NCBI GenBank assembly: GCA_030544215.1
Contig: JARZZO010000002.1
Span: 22,815,395 to 22,879,394 of the forward strand
Length of the DNA stretch: 64,000 nt
DNA from: Zantedeschia hybrid cultivar
Taxonomy: Eukaryota > Streptophyta > Magnoliopsida > Alismatales > Araceae
Direction: 5' to 3'
In this document: in pieces, positions 1-12,513 of the stretch
Numbering within the stretch: position 1 is the first letter of the stretch
Layout: each line of letters begins with the position of its first letter
Notes under the pieces: model-generated
What the model was told of the DNA's origin: nothing
The model's input: only the letters and a program-made list of their open reading frames with translations
Databases searched by the model: none
Translations under genes and position numbers: made by a program

Positions 1-867
1 GAAAAAAATATTAGCTATCCTCAAAATACCTAACACAAGAAGGAAAAAGTAAAGGATCAAAATGTCCTTTTAACCATGGCTGCTACTACACTCCTCCTCA
101 GCTTGCTCAAACAACGGTGAAACTGATCAACGGATTGCCCTTTTGTGAAGATATCTGCAATTTGATCTTCGGACTTGACAGATGGCAAACAAATTTCTTC
201 AGAGTCGAGCTTCTCTCTGATGCATTGTTTAAAAAGGCAGCACCTCAAGGCACTGAGGCATACGCTTTGAGGCAAAGTGCTAGGAAAACGCCTTGAGGCT
301 TGCTCTTCACATTGTTTACCTAAGGCTTACGTATTTTGTTAACTGAGGCATGCACCTCACGCTATTTACTTGAGGCTTACGCCTTGAGGCAGTAAGACAA
401 AGAGATGCTTTAAAAGTAGACCTAAGGTTAATGCCACCTTTATTATCTTTAAAATATAATTCAGTGATGACAACTCTACTAAATAAATGAAATGAGAGCA
501 TTTGAGCTAAACCCTACTCTTCTACTTCTAACATTAAAAGAGAGGATAGTAATTGTGACATTTCATGTTTTAATGCCAACTAGTAGTCTATGGATTTCAC
601 TTCTAGTTCATTTGTACGGGCCCTATCATTAAGTTGAAATAGTATTACTCATGACAAATCAACATTATTTACTTTTATTTGATAGTTTCAACATGTTTTT
701 CCTAAAATAGTGAGCCTTATGCCTCATTGCGCATCAAGGCTTATGCCTTGTAAGGCTTTTGAAAAGTGCCTCATAATCGCCTCAAGCCCTTTTAAATTAT
801 GCTTTGATGAAGTCGTGGTCAATCTCATATGTTTAGTGCGATCATGTTGGACATGATTATTTGCAAT
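1..867 (-). pseudogene. Copia retrotransposon 3' end (RNase H tail and start of 3' LTR)
   Basis: On the minus strand the flanks of a small inserted element (223-801) join into a Ty1/Copia RNase H C-terminus. The part at about 803-867 reads like the conserved QHDRTKH stretch, and the part at about 60-222 reads IREKLDSEEICLPSV followed by DQIADIFTKG, the usual Copia polyprotein ending. Next comes a purine-rich tract ending GGAGGAGTG and then TGTAGTAGC, which looks like the polypurine tract and first bases of a 3' LTR; the LTR would occupy about 1-90 and run off the window. Only the last part of pol is present. The hAT composite begins at 868, and the Copia sequence does not clearly resume after it at 8825. 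Non-functional fragment. Confidence 0.75.
223..801. mobile_element. GAGGC/GCCTC-rich non-autonomous hAT-like MITE
   Basis: This 579-bp element interrupts the Copia RNase H frame. Its ends are inverted: CATTGTTTAAAAAGG on the left against CATAATTTAAAAGGG (reverse complement of the right end). The flanking octamers are CTCTGATG (215-222) and CTTTGATG (802-809), 7 of 8 identical, as expected of a hAT target duplication. Inside each end are many copies of GAGGC, CTTGAGGC and GCCTCAAGGC in both orientations, leaving an AT-rich core at about 400-700. There is no coding capacity. Removing it with one duplication restores the Copia protein frame. Confidence 0.7.
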
Positions 868-2239
868 CAATGTTTGCTGTATTGTATCGGATCGGGCCGA
901 CTCGTACTAGTCGACTCGTGTCTGGGCCGACCTGATCCGCTGGCACGGTCGGATCGGGCGATCCGACTTGGACCATCTCCGGATGGCAATGACTCGAGCT
1001 ATATCGGGTTCGACTCGTGCCGGATGCACGATACGGGTTTGAGCCGCTGCGATCCGGTGTAAGCCAACCTGATACGCCTCGAGTTGCTGCGATTCGGCCC
1101 GATACGAGCGGATCCGATACGAGATACCCCCTAAATCTCCTTTCATTGTCTGCTGCATTTCTGTTAGGACAGAAACACAACAGACGAAGCACCCGCAACC
1201 TTCCAAGCCCTTCCCCCTCTTCTTGCTTCCATTTTTTCTTAGTGGTTTTGGGAGATCCAAGGGGTTTTCAAGTTTTGGAGGTGATTTTTTTGGAAGAGAA
1301 GGGGTTTACAAGCTCTAAGGATGGTTTTCATCCGGTTTGAACAAGGTAAGCATCCGAACTCTAAGAATTTTTTACTTTCATCTTCTTTTCTTGTTGTTCG
1401 ATGTTGTTTAGGGTATTGAAACATGAATAATAGGTAGATCTATTGTCTCTTTGTAATTTTGACATGAAAAAATAAGCTTTGTTCAAATTTGGGTTTGATT
1501 TATAGATTTTGATTGAATATTAAAAAATATAGAATAAATAAATAAATAAATAAATAATCTATTTTTGTGATGATGGGCATAGATCTACGACTTTCACATG
1601 TTTGGTGAAATTTTGATTCAAAATCTTAGGGTATGGAGAATAATTTATTAATATGATTATTAGAATATTAATTATATTTTAAAATATAAAATAATTTATA
1701 AATTCTCTAGCCTAGAAGTAAAACATGATTAGATCTATGTTTTAACTTTTTAATATAATTTTTTTTCGTTTTAAATATTATTTTTTAAGTAATTAAATTA
1801 ATTAATGGTATAATACATTATTACTTAATAATTTTTAAATGTGATACTTATATACAAATTTTGGACATGCCTCAGCTTATATTTATGTTCTTCATGCACA
1901 TTAAATTTAAATCCAATTTAATTAATTTATGTAATTTATATGATTTTTAAGTTTAATTTAATAATTTATTTTATTTTTAAATTAATGAGAAAATAGTAAA
2001 AATTCTTTTCATGTAAGAAATTTTTTAATAGCACTTCAAGTGATGCTTTTATAAATATGTTCAATTAATATTTGTAATTTATTTAATTTGTTAAGTATAT
2101 TTTAATATTTTTTTAAATTAAAAAAAAAGTAAAAGTTCTTTTAGTGTAAGGAAAATTTGAACAATATTTTAAGTCATACTTTTCTTAGATTGTTTAATGT
2201 ATTTTTTGTTCTTATTTTTCTTTTATTTATTGTAATTAG

Positions 2240-5200
2240 ATGGCCGCCCCACCCCTTCGTTGAAAGTCTAGAGACATCGGATGGCAGCATGGGACCATAG
2301 TTGATGGCAATAAGCACAAGTTCAAGTGCAACTACTGTCAATTTATAGGATATGGCGGTTGTGTTTCTCGATTGAAGAAGCACCTTGCAGGAGGAAAAAT
2401 TGTTGGATATAATGAAGTCATTAGATGTGAAAAATGTTCCCAGGGAGGTCAGAACCCATATAGCTTAACACTTGAAAAGTCTAAAGGAAATGTGCTTAAA
2501 GAAGGTTGTAGACGAAGAGAGGGTAGAACGCATGATCTATGGAGTTGCCGGTGGGGGAGATAATGATGAAGGAGGAGGCTAGACTAAGTCTGATGATGAT
2601 GATGTTTAGGAGGTACATGGATGTTCGCCTCCTTCTCTGTGTACTTGGCGAGTGTTGGAGCTCAGTAGGCATGAGTATCGGGAGAGAGAATTTATAAGAG
2701 TTTAGGAGATTCACTTTGAAGGGGCAGAGCAAGGTGTTGGTGGATCATCATGTGTTAGTGGGAATTCCTCTATGGGGTAGGCTCAACCTAGGAAGAGTAT
2801 ATCCTTCTATTTTACTAATGGACCAGCACTTACATGTCAGCCTCAGAAGTACAAATCAGGCACTTCTGTTGAGGAGGTTGACCCTTATATGTTTCTTAGG
2901 GAGCATGGAAAACATATAAGGTTGATGATAGCTACAAGAAGAGTGGTCCAAGATATATATTGGAAATGACTGTTGCAAAATTTTGGCATCATGTAGGCAT
3001 CTCCTTCAATGCAGCAAACAACCCTTATTATTCCAGTATGATTCATGAAACACAAGCTCAAGAGTTACATGTTAAAGACCCCACTTCAAAAGAATTGGCA
3101 GATAAATATCTTGATGATGAGGTCAAAGAGATTAAGCAGTACATTGCTTCATTCAAGAAAAAGTAAGAGAAATATGAGGTTATCTTGATGTGTGATGGCT
3201 AATCAGAGATCACCAAAAGTAGTCTCATTAATTTTTGTGTGTATTGTGACAGACGAGTGTTCTATCATAAGTCTGTGTATGCATCAAATCAAATACACAA
3301 CCATGAATACATTCTGCAACTCATGGACAATGTTGTGAAGGAAATTGTCGAGAAGAACATTATCCAAGTGGTGACAGATAATCGCTCCGCGTACAAGAAG
3401 ACAGGAGATGAGCTAATGTTCTACAGACCTCATTTGTTCTGGACCCTATGTGCAGCCCATTGTGTAGATTTGATGCTGAAAGAAATTAGGCAGCTGGATG
3501 TTGTCAAGAAGAATGTTGCTAAGGTACATAAGATTACACGATATATCTATAACCATTACTGTGTATTGAGATTAATGAGAGATCATACACATGGTGAGTT
3601 GTTAAGGCCTGCCATCAACAAGATTTACCACCAACTTCATTGCCTTGCAGAGTATGTTGAAACATGAAGTAGACTTGAAATAAATATTTAGAAGTGACAA
3701 ATAGCTGCACTCCACGTTTGTTGCGACAGACGAAAGAGAGAAGATTGAAGGGTTGGTGAATAATAGTGATTTTTAGGTGATGATAAAGCTTATTGTATAG
3801 GTTATTATGTCATTATATGAGATCTTGCACTGCGTGGATGGAGATCGGACACCAACCTTAGGATTGATGTATGCCAAATTGGAGACTACAAAGAGGAAGA
3901 TACCTACAATCTCAAGAAAGTATATAGATGAATTTTTGAAGATTATAGAAAAGAGGTGAGAGTTCTAGATGGGTAGAGAGTTGCATATGGCAGATGAAAG
4001 ATTTACATTTTATGACTTTTGATGATAATTTTTATTTTTTTAATGATGTTTGATGGGTGACACTTTTATTACAGCGTGTTATCTCCATCCGGCATTTCAG
4101 TATGCCCATGCATTGGCATACAATGATGACTTGATGGCAACCGTGGCAATGGTGGTCAATCGACATTTCAATATGCCCATGCATCGGCGTATAATGATGA
4201 CTTGATGGCAGCCGTGACAATGGTGATCAACTGACTTGTGGATGATCCGAATGCAACAATAGAGACAATTAATGAAATAAGGTGGTCAATTTGTTCTTCT
4301 ATCATTTCTTTGCGTTTGCTATGCAAAGGTCCTAATAATGTTGTTAATTAAGCATATGAAAATCTTTCAGGAGGCAATGATGTCCTTTGCAGAGCCATCA
4401 GCTATAGCTGGCTGTGAGAGATATGATGCTGGCATAAAAAAAATTTGTTTAGAAAAGAGTTCTACATAATAGACTTTTTTTTTTTTTTTTTATATCTTGA
4501 TAGATATTTCTATTATTTGTTATGTAGCTAATTTGTGGTTGAATTATGAAAAGTCTGCATTAAGGTTGAGAGAGATAACCATCAAAGTCTTATCGGAAAC
4601 TTCTTCCTCTAGTGGATGTGAGCTGAATTGGTCTAGTTTCTATTTATACATACAAAAATCAGGAATTGCTTGTCATACATCCAGTTAGACAAGCTTGTGT
4701 ATGTCCACTATAATATGAGGCTGATGATTGAACATTTGCAGTATGATGTAAAGAAGGAAAATGGTGATTATGATCCCACTGATCTTAGTTACCTTCGAGA
4801 TGATGAAGATCCTATGGTTGCTTAGGTTGCCAGAACAACATATTGTGGAGAGGTAGAATTTGATGAGACATTAGATCCTGATGAGGGTCCTCGTCTTAAC
4901 ACCTTCTTGGCAGCAGAAATATCAACAACAGTAGCTACGACGGAGAACAAGATGATGAATATATTGCTAGACAAGGTCATAATCAGGAACATGCACAAAG
5001 TCATGATTGGGAGGTTGACTTAAGAGGCTGACGATGATGATGATGATGATCAGTTGGTCACAAGGGGCAGGAGTGGAGCAGCTTGGGATGATGATGCAGA
5101 GTGGAAGCGGCTAATGCAGGGTCCTGCACCTCAACGTACTCCAGTTGCACCTGCACCTCAGCGTCCTCCAGTTGCATTTGCACCTTGGCATCCATCCAGA

Positions 5201-5760
5201 TTTCAGCCTGGCAGTCTGCACAGAATGGAGCTGCACAATTATAGCTTTCTAGTTAGAGTTCACGTTATTCCAGTGTATGCCCTCCAACACGCCTCCCAGC
5301 CAGTGTCCTCTAGCAGCAAACATGTGACAAAGAAGTAAGTTCAAAAGGGAAGAAGGGATGTAGTAGTATGAAGTCCCAAATGTCAAAGGTGTTAGGAGGA
5401 TCCAAAAAACGCAAGAAGAAGAAGGATGCAGTCCCAGGTGATCCACTTGACATTGTAAACTTAGATACAATAGATCTTAATGATCAAGATGAGACACCAT
5501 CTACTTCAGATACTAGAGTCTCAGAGAGTAGATCTGATTCATCAGCTGTAGATGACATATATAATGGTGACGAGGGGGGTGGTGGTGAGGGTGTTGGTGG
5601 TGGTGGTCATGGTCCTGGTGTCAGCCATGCTAGTGGGGGTGGTTCTGGTGCTAGCTATCTAGTGGGGGTGGGGGAGGTAGGGTCCTTTTTACTGGGAAGC
5701 AAGACTTCACGCATGCTACTCAGAATATTGACCATGGAGTTCGTGAGCTAGATGACCCTG
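2240..5760 (+). pseudogene. hAT transposase pseudogene, left arm (BED finger, DUF659-like, C-terminal dimerisation)
   Basis: The reading starts at ATG 2240. The region 2300-2440 resembles a BED-type zinc finger: FKCNYCQFIG followed by SRLKKHLAGGKIVGYNEV and a CEKC. Around 2955-3670 is a DUF659-like RNase H-fold segment with VTDNRSAYKK and the CAAHCVDLML motif typical of plant hAT transposases. Around 4500-4800 is the hAT dimerisation motif (SETSSSSGCELNWSSFYLY). The tail (5050-5750) is acidic, proline-rich and glycine-rich. In-frame stops and frameshifts occur throughout, the first directly after MAAPPLR. A functional copy would encode a DDE transposase that binds terminal repeats in the nucleus; this one cannot. 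Confidence 0.75.
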
Positions 5761-5935
5761 AGGAGATATTACCTCGTATTCTGATAAAGGTTCCTTGTCA
5801 TTGGAGGGGACAACATGTAGACATGCCAGATCAGATGCGCACTGACTCATCCTCATATGATGAACGTTATTATGATTCTGAGCCTGGCACCATTATGTAT
5901 AAGTATACTATCCTATACATGAGCTCCTCTTATCT

Positions 5936-8060
5936 TGTGTGCTCAGCCCATTAAAGTCTCTCACCATGTTGTGCAACCCGTACTCATACATGATGGTGTC
6001 AATCTCAAGATCATAATAACGCTGATTATCTAAGGATGAGTTAGTGCGCATCTGATCTTGTATGTCTACTTATTGTCTCCTCTGACGATATAAAACCTTT
6101 ATTATAGCACGAGGTAGTGTCTCCACAGGGTCATCTGGCTTATGAGCTCTATGGTCGGTATCCTGAGTAGCGTGCGTGAAGTCCTGCTCCATAGTAAAAA
6201 GGACCCTACCTCTCCTACCTCCACTAGTATGGCTGCCATTAGGACCACCTCTACTAGCATGGCTACAACCAGGACCACGACCACCAACACCCTCACCACC
6301 ACCCCCACCCATGGATGGCAGTACCGGTACGTACCGGTATCGGCCGGCACCGGTACCACTCATGTAGAGGGTATCGGCCGATACTGGGGCCGGCCGGTAC
6401 GTACCGGTACCGGTATCCATGGATACTTGTACTGGTACCGGTACTGCTATCCATGCCCCCACCACCCCCCGCGTCACCCTCATTTGTATCATCTCCAACT
6501 GATGAATCATATTCACTCTCTAAGACTCAAATATCAGAAGGAGATGGTGTCTCATCTTGAGCATTAGGATCTAATGTTTCTAAGTCTGCAATGTCAAATG
6601 GATCATCTGGGACTGCATCCTTCTTCTTCTTGCCCTTCTTGGATCCTCTTAACACCTTTGACATCTGGGACTTCATGTTACTTTATCCCTTTTTCCCCTT
6701 TGAAGTTATTTTTTTGCCACCTACTTGCCTCTGGACTACACCAACTGGGAGGCATGCTGGAGGACGTATACTGGAATGACGTGAACTATGACTAGAAAGT
6801 TGTTGCTGTGCTGTTCCACTTTATGCAAGTTGAGATTTGGTTGGATGTCTAGGTGCTAGTGCAGCTGGAGGACGTTGAGGTGTAGGTGCAACTAGAGGAC
6901 GCTGAGGTGCAGGACCCTGTATTAGCCGCTCCCACTCTGCATCATCATCTCGAGGTACTGTGCTCCTGCTCCTTGTGACCAACTGATCATCATCATCATC
7001 AACATCATCAGCAACCTCTAAGTCAACCTCCTGATCATGACCTTGTCCAGCAATATATTCATCATCTTGTTCTCCGCCTACTGCTGCTGATATTTTTACT
7101 GCCAAGAAGGTGTTCGGACGAGGGCCCTCATTAGGATCTAATGTCTTATCAAGTTCTGCCTCCCTACGATCTGTTGTTCTGGCAACCTAAGCAGCTATAT
7201 GATTCTCATCATCTCGAAGGTAACTAAGATCATTGAGATCATAATCACCCTCTCCTTTCTTTGCATCATGCTGCAAATTTTAATCCTCAGCCTCATATTA
7301 TAATTGACATACACAAGCTTGTCTAAGCGGGTGTGTGACAACCGATTCTTGATCTTTTTATTTATCAGTGCAAATGTAGACCAATTCTACTCACATCCAT
7401 TAGAGGAAGAAGTCTGCGACAAGACTTTGATGGTTATCTCTCTCAACCTTAGTGCAAACTTTCCATAATTCAACCACCAATTAATTATAAAACAAATAAT
7501 AGAAATTTCTATCAAGATATGAAAAATAGAAAGACCAGTATGTGGAACTCTTTTTTAAACAAAATGTTTTTATACCAACATCATATCTCTCACGGCCAGC
7601 TATAACTAATGGCTCTGCAAAGGTCTCTATTGCCTCCCGAAAGATTTTCATCTATATAATTAACATTATTAGGACCTTTGCATAGCAGACACAAAGAAAT
7701 GATAGAAAAACAGATTGACCATTCTACTTTATTAATTGCCTCTACTGTTGCATTCAGATCACTCACAAGTCGGTTGACCACCATTGTCATGACTGTCATC
7801 AAGTCATCATTGTACGCCAACGCATGGGCGTACTGAAATGCCAGATGGAGATAATACGCTGTAATAAAAGTATCACTCATCAAGTATAATTAAAAAAATA
7901 AAAATTATCATCAAATGTCATGAAATGTAAATTTTTTACCTGCCATATGTAACTCTCTGCCCATCTGGAAGTTTCACTTTCTTTCTATAATCTTTAATTT
8001 TTTTTTGCATACTTTCTTGAGATTGCAGGTATCTTCTTCTTTGCAGCCTCCAATTTGACA
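5936..8060 (-). pseudogene. hAT transposase pseudogene, right arm, C-terminal half only
   Basis: On the minus strand this repeats the C-terminal half of the left-arm transposase: the homologue of 3870-4000 lies at about 7930-8060, the dimerisation region at about 7300-7520, and the acidic and glycine-rich tail at 6100-7105. The part encoding the BED finger and most of DUF659 is absent, because homology jumps from the leader (about 8100) straight to the C-terminal half. A small GGTACC-type hAT element (6310-6455) sits inside the glycine-rich stretch. Stops and frameshifts are present. Not functional. Confidence 0.65.
6310..6455. mobile_element. GGTACC-type hAT MITE, copy 1
   Basis: This 146-bp element runs from CATGGATGGCAGTACCGG to the inverted end GGTACTGCTATCCATG. 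It is bounded by perfect 8-bp duplications CCCCCACC (6302-6309 and 6456-6463). Its whole interior is CCGGTACC, CCGGCCGATACC and CGGTACGTACCGG palindromes. It has no coding capacity; apparent ORFs here are read-through of the repeat. It is inserted in the right arm of the hAT composite. Confidence 0.9.
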
Positions 8061-8824
8061 TACACCAAACATGTAAGATTCATAGATCTATGCCTATCAT
8101 CACATAAATAGATCATTTTTTTTTATTTTTTTATTTTTTGATATTTAATCAAAATCTATAAATCAACCTCAAATTTGAACAAATTTTAAAATTTTCATGT
8201 CAAAATTATAAAGAGATAATAGATCTACCTATTCTTCATGTTTTAATATCCTAAACAACATCTAAGAAGAAAAGAAGATGAAAATATAAATTTTTTAGGA
8301 TTCAGATGCTTACCTTGTTCAAACCGAATGAAAACGTTCAAAGAAGAACTTGAAAATATTTTTTCTTCATAACAAAATCACCTCAAATCTTGAAAACCTC
8401 TTGGATCTCCTAAAAGAGCCAAAATAAATGAAAGCAAGAAGAGGGGGAAGGGCTTGGAATGCTGCAGGTCCTTTGTCTGCTGCATTTCTGTCTGAGCAGA
8501 AACACAACAAACAATGAAATGGGGTTTTTAGGACCGGCTCCTATCGGATCCGCCCATATCGGGCCGGATCGCGGCGACTTGATGCGTATCGGGCCAGATC
8601 GTAGCGGCTCTAGCTCGAAACGCTGCGAGCCGATGCGATCCGGTCCGATACACGTCGAGTCGCTGCGAGCCGATGCGATCCGGTCCGATACGCGTTGAGT
8701 TGGTGTGATCCAGAGCCGGTCTAGATCGGATCGCTCGATCCGACCGTGCCAACGGATCGGGCCGGCCTAGATCTGAGTCGACTAGTACAAGTCGGGCCAA
8801 TCCGATCCGATACGACAAACCTTG

Positions 8825-9229
8825 CTTGCAACTCTCTTGCAACTAGTACCTTGTTCTAGGGTTCTTGGCAACCAGACCCTTTCTTCTTCCTCTTTTGGAG
8901 GGTTCTTGGCAACCGGATCCTATCTTCTTCCTCTTTTCTAGAACCGGTGCCTTGTTCTAGGGTTTCTTACAATTGGTTCTCATTCTCCATCCTCTTGAAG
9001 TGTTCGGGCCCCTGTTTTGCAGTCCAGGGAGTGCGGCAGAATCTGGTGGCATCTTATTTTTGTTGTGGCAGGCTGTGGGAGCATCTTGTTCTTGCTCTAG
9101 GCTTGTTGAGACAGATTTCTAAGTGTTGGGAGACACTGTTGGGATATATTTCTAAGTGCTGGGAGTCACCAACACTATTTCTTCTCCAGTTTATTCAGAG
9201 GTCTGGGAGTTCCTGACCACTTCGTCATC
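8825..9229 (+). other. possible untranslated leader upstream of the Copia gag
   Basis: There is no convincing coding sequence. It has two imperfect copies of a unit beginning AGGGTTCTTGGCAACC and continuing TCTTCTTCCTC (about 8860 and 8910), and ends just before the gag start at about 9230. It could be the 5' LTR end plus leader of the following Copia, but it does not resemble the 3' LTR at 15774 and no clear tRNA primer site is visible. A weak candidate is at 8974 (TTGGTTCTCATTC). Confidence 0.3.
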
Positions 9230-10391
9230 ATCATGTCTTCATCTTATAGCGAAGTTGATTTGTGTGAGCTGGGTCATGCTACAGGACCTCAGGAAGGATC
9301 TACTTCGAGGATGATACCTGCTGGTTTGAATCCACATGAGCTTATTTCCTACAGATGACCTCTATAAAGTTGACAAAGAATAATTTTCATCTTTGGTCTG
9401 TTTCTGCCCGCATCTTTCTTGGAGGGTGGGGAAAGAAATGCTATATAGATGGACGTATCAAGGAACCAACTTTTAATGATCCTACTTATGTAGTTTGAGA
9501 TCTAGAAGATAATATTGTAATAGGTTGGATCTTGAACTCAGTTAGTTCAGAAATCCATTAGTTGATTCTGATGAAGAGAACAATGAAAGAGATGTGGGAT
9601 CTTCTAGAGCAAAGGTACGGGCAGTGAAGAGATATTTCTCGTATCTATCAGCTGACTACTAAGATACCAGATTTGAAACAAGGGAGTGTTGGGGTAACTA
9701 CCTACTCTGGACTTCTGAAGAGTAAGTGGGTAGAAACTTGATTATTATTCGGTGTATAGTTGGAAGTGCACCAATGATAAAAAGCAATATTTGGAGCATG
9801 AACAACGAAAATGAATATTCAAGTTTCTAGCTAGTCTTACTTCATAATATGAGAATATGAGGGCTCATATCCTCAATATAGGTCCCCCTTCCTACACTCA
9901 AGCAAGTGTATCACAAAGTGTTGAGTGAAGAGGGATGTAGAAAGTTCATAAGTGGAGGAAATACACCTTCAGGTGTTCGTGACATGGAATGCAGAATCGG
10001 CCGATCCCGATCCGGATCGGCCGATTCGGATCGGGATCGGCAGGTCCCGATTCGGCCAATTCTGGCCGATCCCGGCCGATTCTGGCCGATCCAGGCCGAT
10101 TCCGGCCGATCCGATCCCGATTCGGAACGGGATCGGCGGGTCCCGATTCAGGGACCCTATCCGATCCGGAATTCCTTGGTTCGTGATGTGGGAGAATCTT
10201 TTGCGCTGATTGGTTCTGTGAACAAGTCGAGAAAGAGTGGATATGCTCCAAGGAAAGGCAAAAATGAAAGCGGCAAGACATTGCGCACATTGTGGCAAAG
10301 ATAATCACAAAAGCAAATAAAGTTCAAATCTTGAAAAAATGGACAATAGGGAAAAGGCAATGTGGCAATTGTTCAAGCATCTGATGGCACC
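9230..10391 (+). pseudogene. Copia gag pseudogene
   Basis: From the ATG near 9230 the broken reading resembles a Copia gag: at about 9360-9700 it reads TKNNFHLWSVSARIFLGG, then KEMWDLLEQRYG and a DISRIYQLTTKIPDLKQGS segment. Around 10270-10310 there is a degenerate zinc knuckle, CAHCGKDNHKSK, with the last Cys lost. Several stops interrupt it. A 196-bp hAT MITE (9983-10178) is inserted between the coiled region and the knuckle. The region joins directly to 12514 once the solo LTR is removed. The product would have been the capsid polyprotein; it is dead. Confidence 0.75.
9983..10178. mobile_element. GATCGG-type hAT MITE without telomeric repeats
   Basis: This 196-bp element runs from CATGGAATGCAGAATCGG to CCGGATCGG-type sequence ending GGAATTCCTTG. 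It is flanked by perfect 8-bp duplications GTTCGTGA (9975-9982 and 10179-10186). It consists of GATCCCGATCC, CGGCCGATTC and similar motifs in tandem. Its ends match those of the telomere-bearing elements at 27531 and 30134, so it is a short internal-deletion form of the same family. It is inserted in the Copia gag. Confidence 0.9.
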
Positions 10392-12508
10392 TGTTTGGGA
10401 CCTGACCTAGCTATCTTTCCTATCAGATTTTTATTAAATCCTATCGTTTTGGTCTTTTGTTTTTTATTTGGAGAAATATAGGTCGGTTTTATGTATTTTG
10501 TTTCTTGGACTATGAGAGTTTGGGATTAGCCCTCAGGGAGTCTGAGACTTTGGATCAGGCGAAGATCTGAGTATACGATCTCTCTCCATGACCTCAGTCA
10601 GCGTTAATTACGTCGAATAATCGCTCGACAACCCTTGATTAACCGTCTGTTGATGTCCTTGTAACATGCAACACTACTACTACAGGCAGCACATACATAT
10701 GAAGATATGTTTTAGGTTAAGCTCTTGGCTTCACCCAAGTTTATGATGGGTTTATAATTGATTGTGAGACTTTTTAAAAGGTTTTGGATTGACTTCGAGT
10801 TATCTAGATTGATTCCAAGTATTTTAGACTCATAAGGATATTTTTGTAATTATGCAAAGTTGGAGGGTATAGGGGTATTATGGTCACTTTAGTGTGTGAA
10901 GTGAGTTTTAATGATTTAGGAATGTTTCAAAATCTTAGGAGGTATTTTAGAGTTATTTTAAGTGTGTTTGGGTTCTAAGAATATTTTGGTAATTTTATTC
11001 TAAATTGGATTTCTAGACTTAAAGTCTATTTTTGGGTATTTTTGTAATTATGTTGCATTAGGGTCATTATGGTTATTTTAAGTTTTTTAGCATTTTAGGG
11101 AAACTTGAAAACCCTTAGGATGTATTTTAGGATCATTTTAGACATATTTAAGCTATAGGAGTATTTTAGTAATTTTACCTTAAATATGACTTTAGAGTCT
11201 ATTTTTATATTTTTATGAGATTTTTACTTATTTTTATCATATTGAGGGTATTTTGGTAATTTTACCCATCTTATTAGGGTTTGGAGGGTATTTGGAGCAT
11301 AGGAGAGGTTTTGATATTTTTTTAAAGAATTTTCTATGTTTTTTACGGATTTTTATCATGGTTGAGGATATTTTTGTAATTTCATTAAGTTTTGGGGACA
11401 TTTTGGTCATTTCGGGAATTTTATATGTTTTCAGATTTGGTTCTCTATTTTTTACTGATTTTTACTGAATTTTTATTAATTTTACTGATTTTTATTAATT
11501 AATTGAGTATATGAAGGATATTTAAGTCATTTTTTTTGCGTTTATGTAATTTTCAGATTTGGTTTTCTGATTTTTACCGAGTGTTACTGGTTTTTACTGA
11601 AATTTTCTGATTTTTATATTGATTTTATTGATTTTTATTAATTCTCACAAATTTTATTAATTAATTAAACATGAGGGATATTTAAGTTATTTTTTAACTT
11701 AAGTATATTATTTTATGTCTCAATGTTTCATTATTGAGTTTTGATTATGAGTCTAAGTTTAGTTATATGTGGGGTAAGGCCAAAGATATTTTAGAGTATT
11801 TAATTATGTATTTATGCATTTTAATTAGTTATTAAACTAATTAATTAATTAATTATGTATGTGAAAATATAATAACATAATGTTACTTAAGTAATAGGTT
11901 CATGAACACACATGCACATATATATGCTCAAAGAACAATATTGATATTTCATTCATCATTTCAGCATAATCCGGTCTTATAGAACAATGATTTTACAACA
12001 TAAATTTGGCAGAGCTTCCCCTTAGGAAAAAACCTTAGGAAGAGAGTCATCCGAGACGAAAAATTTCCTCCAAACGCAGCAAATCCGTGCAGAAGCACTT
12101 GGTTTGATCTTCAAATTGATTCCCCTAGGAATTTTTGGGCCAAATGGGCATGGAGTTCTTCTTACCCCTTGGGAGGGTATTTATAGGTCTTGAAAGCTTT
12201 AACCGGTGGGGGTACCCACTGTGGGATTTTGAGGTGGGGGGTACCCACCGGAGGTTTTGAGGTTGGGGGGGGTACCCACCGGTAACAAGTGAGAGAGAGA
12301 GAGAGTACGAGAGAGATTAGAGAGAAGGGGGGGAAACCGGTGGGTACCCCCACCGGTTGGCCCCCCACCAGTTATAGAGTCGGTGGGGGGCCCCCACCTG
12401 TTGAAGAACCGGTTTTTTTGGGGGGGGTGTGTGCCACCGGTTCTTCAAATCGGTGGCTACCCCCATCCCCCTTTTTGTTTTTGTTTTTTAAAAAAAAAGG
12501 GTACAACA
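10392..12508 (-). mobile_element. solo LTR 1 (ACCGGT-array family) with perfect 5-bp TSD
   Basis: The 2117-bp block runs TGTTTGGGACC to GGGTACAACA and is flanked by perfect GCACC duplications (10387-10391 and 12509-12513). Removing it rejoins the Copia gag-protease region. No internal domain or second LTR is present, so it is a solo LTR. I assign the minus strand because the TATA box reads TATAAATA on that strand (12178-12185). On that strand the ACCGGTGGG-type repeats at 12200-12440 lie just upstream of the TATA box and an AT-rich tail follows. Close relatives lie at 19643-22138 and 26377-31218. Confidence 0.85.
12200..12470. repeat. ACCGGTGGG / CCCACCGGT array in the U3 of solo LTR 1
   Basis: About ten copies of CCGGT-centred motifs, such as GGTGGGGGTACCCAC and CACCGGTTGGCC, occur in both orientations. 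Each CCGGT with its flanking G or C run is self-complementary with its neighbours. The position just upstream of TATAAATA (minus strand) suggests promoter elements, which is inference. Confidence 0.6.
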
Positions 12509-12513
12509 GCACC

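Larger units (their letters stand above)
868..8824. mobile_element. hAT composite: two related hAT copies in head-to-head inverted arrangement
   Basis: The left end begins CAATGTTTGCTGTATTG and runs into a GATCGG/CGACTCG-rich subterminal block (890-1130). The right end, read as reverse complement, begins CAAGGTTTGTCGTATCGG with a similar block (8530-8820). Flanking octamers are TTTGCAAT and CTTGCAAC (6 of 8). The sequence just inside each end is homologous in inverted orientation: the leader with TGCTGCATTTCTG at about 1150 matches the reverse complement near 8490. Transposase remnants point inward from both arms and meet near 5900-5935. The right arm lacks the equivalent of about 1640-3870. 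It may be a fold-back rearrangement or a tail-to-tail insertion. The right flank does not continue the left-flank Copia, so one single insertion is not proven. Confidence 0.6.

Noticed and set aside
1017..1340. Overlapping ORFs near 830-1340
   Set aside because: They read the GATCGG/CGACTCG subterminal repeats and leader of the hAT composite in several frames; no protein family.
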